Source: Neobacillus ginsengisoli (GTDB lineage Bacteria > Bacillota > Bacilli > Bacillales_B > DSM-18226). Taken from it: a stretch of DNA of 64,000 nucleotides. The translations under genes were made by a program, and so were the position numbers. Position 1 is the first letter of the stretch; the number at the start of each line of letters is the position of its first letter. The stretch spans positions 1 through 64,000 of the forward strand of contig NZ_JAUSTW010000014.1 in assembly GCF_030813055.1 (NCBI RefSeq), in the 5' to 3' direction. The notes below the pieces were generated by a model, which was given only the letters and a program-made list of their open reading frames with translations, was not told where the DNA came from and searched no databases. Below, piece after piece: positions 58,052 to 64,000 of the stretch.

Positions 58052-58080
58052 GGCTGGTTCTGTATAGAACCTGCCTTTTT
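58052..58080 (+). terminator. Rho-independent terminator
   Basis: GGCTGGTTCT / AGAACCTGCC stem with a 4-nt loop, then TTTTTGATTTTTT. Confidence 0.75.
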
Positions 58081-58249
58081 GATTTTTTAGTAAGACTATG
58101 TAACAAAATACCCAAAAGGTTGCCAATAAAAAGCTGTTTTTTCCCTTGTCCACAACTTCATATCATATTTACTTGAAAAATCTAATAGAAATGTTAAGTA
58201 AAGAGTTGGATTAATTAATCTACTAATTGGACAAGGGGATGAATGGTGT

Positions 58250-59401
58250 ATGAATCGAACGGATCAATTGATTGCGATACTGGGAATAGGAACGGCTGTA
58301 CCAGAATTTTGTTTAGATCAAACAGATACTTCACAAAGATTGGCTGAAGCATTAAAAGAGTACCCGGACTCTATGCGATGGGCAAAAAGAATATTTAAGC
58401 AATGCGGAGTGGCAACTCGGTACACGTGTGAACCGAATCTGTTGGAATCCGCCGAAGATTGCCGTTATTTTTCACAAAATTCCAATCGACGATTTCCTTC
58501 AACCGCTGAACGAATGGAGATCTATAAAAAAGCGTCTGTACCGCTTGGATTGAACGTTGCGAGAAAGGCACTTGAAGATGCGAAAGTGGATGTGTCTGAC
58601 ATAACGCATTTAATCACGGTTAGTTGTACAGGACAGTTTCTTCCGGGATTGGATACAGAATTGGTCAAAGGTTTGGGACTAGCTGAAACGATTAATCGGA
58701 TTCCGCTTAACTTTATCGGATGCGCAGCGGGCTTAAAAGCTGTTTGTATGTCACGGCAAATCGTGTCGAATAATCCTACCTCAAAAGTATTAATCGTGTG
58801 TGTGGAATTATGTACGCTTCACATTCAACCGTCTACCCAACGTGAGGCTTTATATGGAACCAGCTTTTTTGGGGATGGAGCTTCTGCATGTATTGTAGGT
58901 TCTGCAGGAGCTGAGCATACTGCGATTTTTCAATTAGGAAAGGAGCATTCCGTTCTCCTGCAAGACGCTGCAGGGGATATGGTGTGGGAAGTAGGCGATT
59001 ATGGTTTTGATCTTTATCTGTCACCGAATATTCCTAAACTGATTGGCCAATTTGTTCCGGAACAGGTAAAACACCTATTACGTGATGACCAAAAGCCTGA
59101 TATTTGGGCTATACATCCCGGAGGTAAAGGGATTATCGACAAGTTAGAAGAAATATTCGAACTTACGGAAGAACAGACCAGACCTAGCCGTAACGTGTTG
59201 CGCAATTTTGGAAATATGTCTTCTGCTACCATACTATTTGTGCTCAATGAAATGAGACAAGAGTTACAAGCTCTTCATTCTAAGTCAGCCAGCGGTTTAG
59301 CCTTAGCATTTGGGCCGGGTATTACCTGTGAGATGATCCAGATCACCTATCTCCCATCCGTTACTTTACAAGCACAGCAGTACGTTCACGATCATGTTTA
59401 G
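58250..59401 (+). CDS. Type III polyketide synthase (alkylpyrone/alkylresorcinol type)
   Basis: A 383-residue chalcone/stilbene-synthase-fold enzyme. The catalytic triad is intact: Cys158 in NFIGCAAGLKAV, His289 in WAIHPGGKGII and Asn near 322 in NFGNMSSATILFV, with FGPGITCEM at the C-terminus. Bacillus type III PKS (BcsA/BpsA) elongate fatty acyl-CoA with malonyl-CoA to alkylpyrones and alkylresorcinols. With a methyltransferase and a flavoprotein next to it, the nearest known layout is the phenolic-lipid cluster srsABC of Streptomyces. ATG 58250 sits behind AAGGGGATG. The start overlaps no other gene. Confidence 0.9.
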   Translation: MNRTDQLIAILGIGTAVPEFCLDQTDTSQRLAEALKEYPDSMRWAKRIFKQCGVATRYTCEPNLLESAEDCRYFSQNSNRRFPSTAERMEIYKKASVPLGLNVARKALEDAKVDVSDITHLITVSCTGQFLPGLDTELVKGLGLAETINRIPLNFIGCAAGLKAVCMSRQIVSNNPTSKVLIVCVELCTLHIQPSTQREALYGTSFFGDGASACIVGSAGAEHTAIFQLGKEHSVLLQDAAGDMVWEVGDYGFDLYLSPNIPKLIGQFVPEQVKHLLRDDQKPDIWAIHPGGKGIIDKLEEIFELTEEQTRPSRNVLRNFGNMSSATILFVLNEMRQELQALHSKSASGLALAFGPGITCEMIQITYLPSVTLQAQQYVHDHV

Positions 59402-60107
59402 AGGGTTTAAGGAACGTGCGATCGAACCAGAGATGATGGATGATTTTTCAAAAGGAGGAATAGAGCTTCAGAAGGCATTGCAACATCTTCGTATCATTAA
59501 TCGGATTTTTGGCGCCTCCGCCCCAACACTTTATGGCGTACAACGATTATGGAACGAAGCGAACAAGCCAAGGCATTTATCAATCCTGGATATTGGATCA
59601 GGCTCCGGAGATGTGAATCGGCGCATTCTGAAATGGGCGGATAAGAACCAGATTGATTTAAAGATCACTTTAGTAGATATCACAGAAGAAGCCTGTGAAG
59701 AGGCAAGGCAATTTTTTCACAATGAACCGCGGGTAGAGGTAATCCGAAGCGATTTATTTGAGCTTTCTAAAAACTGTGCGGATTTGGTAACGGGAACGCA
59801 GTTTGTTCATCACTTTGCTGCAGATGATCTTCAAAAAGTAATCGTAAGGATGTTAAAGGCTTCGAGGATCGGCATAGTGGTCAATGACATCCATCGGCAT
59901 TGGATTCCTTGGACCGCGGTGTGGCTGACATCAAGAATAATCTCTAATAACCAATATATCTTAAATGACGCACCGTTGTCTGTGGCAAAAGGGTTTCGTT
60001 TGGAGGATTGGAAGAATCTCGAAAAAGCATTGGGGGAATTAAACATGTTCTATTCCTGGAGACCTTTGTTTCGATATGTAGTTATAATCGGGAAACACAA
60101 GATCTAA
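59394..60107 (+). CDS. SAM-dependent methyltransferase
   Basis: A 237-residue class I methyltransferase: SAM motif ILDIGSGSGDVNRRIL, acidic motif TLVDITEEACE, VTGTQFVHHF and a C-terminal FRLEDWKNLEKALGELN. The start overlaps the polyketide synthase end by 8 bp (ATG 59394), which suggests translational coupling. By context it probably methylates a hydroxyl of the polyketide product, as SrsB does. Substrate not proven. Confidence 0.85.
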   Translation: MFRGFKERAIEPEMMDDFSKGGIELQKALQHLRIINRIFGASAPTLYGVQRLWNEANKPRHLSILDIGSGSGDVNRRILKWADKNQIDLKITLVDITEEACEEARQFFHNEPRVEVIRSDLFELSKNCADLVTGTQFVHHFAADDLQKVIVRMLKASRIGIVVNDIHRHWIPWTAVWLTSRIISNNQYILNDAPLSVAKGFRLEDWKNLEKALGELNMFYSWRPLFRYVVIIGKHKI

Positions 60108-60131
60108 TCCATATTTTCGGAGTTGATTGTA

Positions 60132-61277
60132 ATGAATCGTATCCAAGATGTAGCGGTACTTGGAGCTGGGATTGCTGGCAGCAGCTTGGCCAAATCTTTA
60201 GCAGACCGGGGGTGGGAGGCTGTTTTAATCGACCGTAAGCAATTCCCGAGACATAAAGTCTGTGGAGAATTTTTTTCCCCTGAATCTCGTAGTATGTTGA
60301 GACATTTTGGTCTGCTTGATGATGTGGAAGCTTTACAGCCAAGTATGATCAATAAGATAAGGCTAATTTTCAATTATGGCGATCCTTTAGAATTCCCTTT
60401 ACCTGATAATGCAATTGGGATAAGCCGATATTCACTGGATTCCACTCTGCACAGCGCGGCGCTTAGATCCGGTGTCCATGTAAAGACCTCTACTACGGTT
60501 GAATCTGTGACTCCCCATCAAAGTGGATTCAGAATTGAGACAAAACATAGTGGGGAGAGAAAAACCTATTATGCGCGGGCCGTTATCGCAGCATGGGGTG
60601 CTAATGCTCGCTCAGGGCTCCCCGGGTTTAAACCGAATAGAACTGAAAAAAACACGTATATCGGCGTGAAATCCCATTTTAAGGTAACTGAAATGGAGCC
60701 GATTGTAGAGCTTTATTTTTTTGATGGCGGATATTTGGGTATTGCCCCAATCGAAGACGGATTGATCAATGTTGCGGCATTGTTGAAAAGGAACGATTTC
60801 CGGCACAATGAAAAGACGGTTTTAGGACTAATTGATTCTGCTTGCCGCAGGAACTCGAAGTTGTATCAAAAGCTATCGAATGCCGTTCCAATCTCAAGTT
60901 CACAGGCTGCTATTGCTCCGGTAGTTCTAAACCGTAAACCACTTGCATGGGAGATGATTCCCCATGTAGGAGACGCCTCACTCATGCTTCCGCCACTCTG
61001 CGGGGACGGGATGTCGATGGCTCTACGCTCGGCCCAATTGTGTGCACCTTTGGCAGACGGTTATTTGTCAGGAGACCTAACATTTGATAAGTGGAAGGAT
61101 GAGTATTCACATTCTATTCAGCGGGAATTCAAGGGTCCCTTAAAATGGGGAAGACTTCTCCAATGGCTATTGGATGTACCTGCTATGCCCCGGCTATTAT
61201 TAGGGACAGCGCATCTCACACCAGGTTTGGTAGATAGATTGGTTCAAGCAACCAGGTTAAAAGAAAGCAACTTGTAG
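60132..61277 (+). CDS. FAD-dependent oxidoreductase (hydroxylase/reductase type)
   Basis: A 381-residue flavoprotein of the geranylgeranyl-reductase / aromatic-hydroxylase superfamily. N-terminal FAD motif VLGAGIAGSSLAKSLADRG; KQFPRHKVCGEFFSPES is the CxxxFSP-like segment; C-terminal FAD motif HVGDASLMLPPLCGDGMSMA. I chose ATG 60132; TTG 60123 is possible. It lies 24 bp after the methyltransferase and likely oxidises the methylated polyketide, perhaps to a quinone, as SrsC does. A hairpin follows. Confidence 0.85.
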   Translation: MNRIQDVAVLGAGIAGSSLAKSLADRGWEAVLIDRKQFPRHKVCGEFFSPESRSMLRHFGLLDDVEALQPSMINKIRLIFNYGDPLEFPLPDNAIGISRYSLDSTLHSAALRSGVHVKTSTTVESVTPHQSGFRIETKHSGERKTYYARAVIAAWGANARSGLPGFKPNRTEKNTYIGVKSHFKVTEMEPIVELYFFDGGYLGIAPIEDGLINVAALLKRNDFRHNEKTVLGLIDSACRRNSKLYQKLSNAVPISSSQAAIAPVVLNRKPLAWEMIPHVGDASLMLPPLCGDGMSMALRSAQLCAPLADGYLSGDLTFDKWKDEYSHSIQREFKGPLKWGRLLQWLLDVPAMPRLLLGTAHLTPGLVDRLVQATRLKESNL

Positions 61278-61300
61278 TTAGCATCCCAACTCATTTGGCA

Positions 61301-61332
61301 ACACCCTTCACATACCTTTCGTGAAGGGTGTT
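61301..61332 (+). terminator. Hairpin between flavoprotein and MMPL genes
   Basis: AACACCCTTCAC / GTGAAGGGTGTT, perfect 12-bp stem, with CTTCGG after it and no T-run. It may slow rather than stop transcription into the MMPL gene. Confidence 0.55.
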
Positions 61333-61362
61333 CTTCGGTAAATAAAGAAAAGGAGCATAGTC

Positions 61363-63507
61363 ATGAACCTTCGTAAGCTTGCCAATATCTCCATTAAATA
61401 TCCAAAAGTAATCATCCTAATTTGGTTATTATTTTTTATCATTTTCGGATTTTCTGCCCCAAAGCTACCTACTGTTCTAAAGGATCACGGCTTAATACCG
61501 GATGGTGAAAGTACCATTGTTCAGCACACCATGTCAACTGACTTCCACATTCCCGAGGATCCCGTCATTCTCGTTTTTGAAAAAAAAGAATCTGTATCCG
61601 ATGAAAATTTTCGATGGTTTATTCAGAAAACATTATTTCAATTAAAAGGAATCGACGGACTAACCCAAATGGTATCACCGCTCCAAAGAGAGGGGATGAC
61701 CAATGGGAATTTCGCTTATGCTCTGTTGGCTTTTAAACAAAAAACCTACGAGATGACGCCTGTACTTGATGAAATCCAAAGACGTCTGCCAATGAATACA
61801 GAAATCTCGGTGAAATTGACAGGAAAATCTGTCGTCCAAACTGATGTGAATCGAGCGAGCCAAACTGATTTAATAAAAGCAGAACGGATAGGAATTATAG
61901 CTGCTTTTATCATACTATGGCTGGCTTTTGGAGGAGCTATTTCCGCTATGATTCCCATTATTATTGGGGTGATCGGTGTTACAGGTACCATGGGAATCAT
62001 GTACTGGATGAACACCGAGGTCGAATGGTCCAATTTTGTATTGAATGTGATTCCGATGGTGGGACTTGCTCTTAGTATTGATTTTGCTTTAATGCTAGTT
62101 AGTCGGTTTCGTGAAGAATTAGAAAGAAAGCCTGCTGAAAAAGCACTGGTTATAACGATGGAGACAGCTGGTAGAGCTGTTTTATTTTCAGCACTCAGCG
62201 TCCTTTTGGGATTAATGGGGATTTTATTTATTCCTTTACCTATGTTTTTTACCATTACTTTAGGAGCTATGATGGTGTTAACAGTTTCCGTACTGTTAAG
62301 TTTAACATTGGTTCCGGCACTTTTGTATGTATTGAGGCCTGTAATATTAGCAGAAAACAAGTCATTTTATAGACTCAAAAAATGGAATTTTTGGTCCGTC
62401 ATATCACTTTACGTTATGAGAAGACCAGTTCATTTGGGTTTATTGGCTGCCTTCCTCATAAGCATTTGTATCCTGCCTTTGAACAAAATGGAATTGGTTA
62501 TTCCAGATGCAACATCCTTACCGAAAGACTATAATTCTAGACTCGCTTTCGAGACCTATCAGACTCATTTTGTTTCTCCAACTAATTCAGAGGTTTATAT
62601 CGTAGCGCATGGGAAAACAGATAGCTTGAAAAAAGATGATTGGTTGAACGCTTATGCACTAATTCAAAGATTAGAATCCGATCCTGAAGTACAAAAAGTG
62701 GATTCTGTTTTTTCGAACCTGCGAATGCCGCCCGAGCAGCTGGCCACCATATTTCAAAAACCAATATTAAAAGCGAAATACAAACCCTTCCTTCAACATT
62801 TTGTTAAGGGAAATAAAATACTCATACATGTTACAGTAAAGGGTGAGCCTTCATCTTATAACGTTATGAGTTGGCTCAGACATTGGGAGCAGGAAGGAGA
62901 ACTCTCAACTATACCTTTCATGTTGGGAGGCGAACCAAAATACCAACAAGAGGTTTTTGATGATGTATTTCAAAACATCAAGTACGTGCTCTTCTTTATT
63001 ATCGTTTCCAATTATGTAGTCTTGTTTATTGCATTCCGATCCGTTCTCGTTCCGTTAAAAACGATTGTTATGAATCTCTTAAGTCTAGGAGCATCGTTCG
63101 GTATCCTAGTATGGGTATTTAAGGAGGGGAATTTTGGAATTGAGCCGAACAAGATTGCGATCATGATTCCTGTATTTATTTTCGGATTAGTGTTTGGGAT
63201 CAGTATGGATTACGGGGTATTCCTGGTATCGAGGATCTTTGAAGAATACAAAAAAACACGAGATAATAATCAAGCAGTACTGGTAGGACTATCCTCTATT
63301 AGCAGGATTATAAATTCAGCTGCTGCCATTATGATATCCGTTACATTGCCGTTTGCATTCGGAGATGTAATAGGGGTTAAACAATTAGGGATCGGTATTG
63401 CAGCAGCGATTTTCATTGATGCTACTGTAATAAGGATGGTATTAGTTCCATCTTTAATGAAAATGATGGGAAAATGGAACTGGTGGGCACCAGGTTGGTT
63501 GAAATGA
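61363..63507 (+). CDS. MMPL/RND-family lipid exporter
   Basis: A 714-residue membrane protein of the MMPL type (YdfJ-like). The N-terminal TM segment (VIILIWLLFFIIFGF) is followed by a soluble domain, a bundle with GLALSIDFALMLVSRFREEL, a second soluble domain, and GLVFGISMDYGVFLVSRIFE near the end: the twin GxxxDY/DF signatures are the proton-relay Asp sites. About 12 membrane helices. In mycobacteria and Streptomyces such proteins export polyketide-derived lipids; here it most likely exports the type III PKS product. AAAGGAG precedes ATG 61363. Confidence 0.9.
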   Translation: MNLRKLANISIKYPKVIILIWLLFFIIFGFSAPKLPTVLKDHGLIPDGESTIVQHTMSTDFHIPEDPVILVFEKKESVSDENFRWFIQKTLFQLKGIDGLTQMVSPLQREGMTNGNFAYALLAFKQKTYEMTPVLDEIQRRLPMNTEISVKLTGKSVVQTDVNRASQTDLIKAERIGIIAAFIILWLAFGGAISAMIPIIIGVIGVTGTMGIMYWMNTEVEWSNFVLNVIPMVGLALSIDFALMLVSRFREELERKPAEKALVITMETAGRAVLFSALSVLLGLMGILFIPLPMFFTITLGAMMVLTVSVLLSLTLVPALLYVLRPVILAENKSFYRLKKWNFWSVISLYVMRRPVHLGLLAAFLISICILPLNKMELVIPDATSLPKDYNSRLAFETYQTHFVSPTNSEVYIVAHGKTDSLKKDDWLNAYALIQRLESDPEVQKVDSVFSNLRMPPEQLATIFQKPILKAKYKPFLQHFVKGNKILIHVTVKGEPSSYNVMSWLRHWEQEGELSTIPFMLGGEPKYQQEVFDDVFQNIKYVLFFIIVSNYVVLFIAFRSVLVPLKTIVMNLLSLGASFGILVWVFKEGNFGIEPNKIAIMIPVFIFGLVFGISMDYGVFLVSRIFEEYKKTRDNNQAVLVGLSSISRIINSAAAIMISVTLPFAFGDVIGVKQLGIGIAAAIFIDATVIRMVLVPSLMKMMGKWNWWAPGWLK

Positions 63508-63535
63508 TGAAGAAAATGGTCTATCTAACGATAAA

Positions 63536-63577
63536 ACACTCACAAATGCTGTTAAAACAGCATTTGTAAGTGTTTTT
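63536..63577 (+). terminator. Cluster terminator
   Basis: ACACTCACAAATGCTGTT and AACAGCATTTGTAAGTGT form a long stem, followed by TTTTTG. It ends the polyketide cluster; the gene beyond is on the other strand. Confidence 0.85.
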
Positions 63578-63623
63578 GTAGGTAAAAATAGTAATTGAAA
63601 TTCAAGGTAAATTTCTTCAAAAA

Positions 63624-64000
63624 TTAAAATTGCACATTTTCCGGATGGCATTTCCAATTATACATTGAAACCATCGTTTCAATAAATTCATTATATTCTC
63701 TACACTTGATCAGTTTATTTATATTATTGATATCACTCAATATTATGGTAATAGGATCAAAAATTTCATTGAAAATTTGTCGTTCATTGGCTTTGAAACA
63801 TAACATAATAACTAATTGAATGGGCTTGTTGCTCCAAACAATATCGTTTTCACTGATTAATACACTTAAACCAGTTTTTTTAGCATGCATTTCCATAGAA
63901 TGAGGAATGGCAAATAAGTTGAATGCTGTTGAAGACATTTTTTCTCTTTCCAAAATTTCCGCCTCAAAGTTTTCCCAAACATAATGTTGAGCCTCAAGTT
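63624..64000 (-). CDS. PTS EIIA-type domain of an antiterminator/regulator, partial
   Basis: The frame enters from the right window edge (QHYVWENFEAEILEREKMSS) and reads STAFNLFAIPHSMEMHAKKT, GLSVLISENDIVWSNKPIQL, VIMLCFKANERQIFNEIFDP to a stop at 63624. This is the C-terminal mannitol/fructose-type EIIA domain with its phospho-accepting His in AIPHSMEM, as in BglG/MtlR/LicR-type transcriptional regulators. The start lies outside the window, so the upstream domains and target operon are unknown. Confidence 0.75.
   Translation of the reverse strand, partial: LEAQHYVWENFEAEILEREKMSSTAFNLFAIPHSMEMHAKKTGLSVLISENDIVWSNKPIQLVIMLCFKANERQIFNEIFDPITIILSDINNINKLIKCREYNEFIETMVSMYNWKCHPENVQF

Overview
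The window looks like a chromosomal stretch of a low-GC, spore-forming Bacillaceae genome (Bacillus or a relative such as Neobacillus or Cytobacillus; the genus is inference). Support comes from AT-rich intergenic DNA, strong GGAGG ribosome binding sites, a CotD-type spore coat gene, a Fur-regulated basic protein homologue, pdxST, a citA-type citrate synthase with a divergent LysR gene, and a YolD remnant beside a LexA-like box.

Layout. 1-5.4 kb: truncated aldo/keto reductase, RpoA, response regulator, integrase and Tn3 transposase, around an intact LysR/MFS divergent pair. 5.4-18.1 kb: an intact aromatic catabolic locus under an IclR regulator (hydrolase, IclR, transporter, cupin, extradiol dioxygenase, SDR, TPP enzyme, aldehyde dehydrogenase, aspartate-dehydrogenase-like protein, Rieske oxygenase alpha and beta, cis-diol dehydrogenase). 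A palindromic site recurs before the hydrolase, transporter and cupin units. 18.4-19.4 kb: a decaying ubiquitin-like conjugation operon (UBL, E2-like, JAB). 19.7-24.4 kb: central carbon genes (citrate synthase, LysR, malic enzyme). 24.8-30.6 kb: accessory debris (HEAT fragment, SUKH and SUFU immunity-type genes, a kinase-LanC gene with a stop codon, a possible MITE, flavodoxin and YolD remnants). 30.7-37.3 kb: pdxST behind a sigma-54-like promoter, a DUF3870 gene with cre-like sites, an lgt paralogue, an MFS remnant and RtcB. 38-44.4 kb: a secreted GH13 amylase bracketed by a 158-bp direct repeat of a nucleotidyltransferase 5' end, then a decayed maltose locus (malG, LacI regulator, malL). 44.7-51.9 kb: IS6-family and IS110-family elements and two tyrosine recombinases, one with degenerate catalytic residues. 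52-55.3 kb: small hypothetical genes and two spore-surface-type genes. 55.7-57.9 kb: two tRNA-Sec-like 3' halves around an integrase joined to a truncated sirtuin. 58.2-63.5 kb: an intact type III polyketide synthase - methyltransferase - flavoprotein - MMPL exporter cluster. The right edge cuts a PTS EIIA-type regulator.

Two intact metabolic islands (aromatic catabolism, phenolic-lipid-like biosynthesis) sit in DNA unusually rich in gene fragments. A short dispersed repeat, core about TTCAACAATCGGGCGC, occurs at least a dozen times between genes and at several truncation junctions. No rRNA, complete tRNA or CRISPR array was seen.
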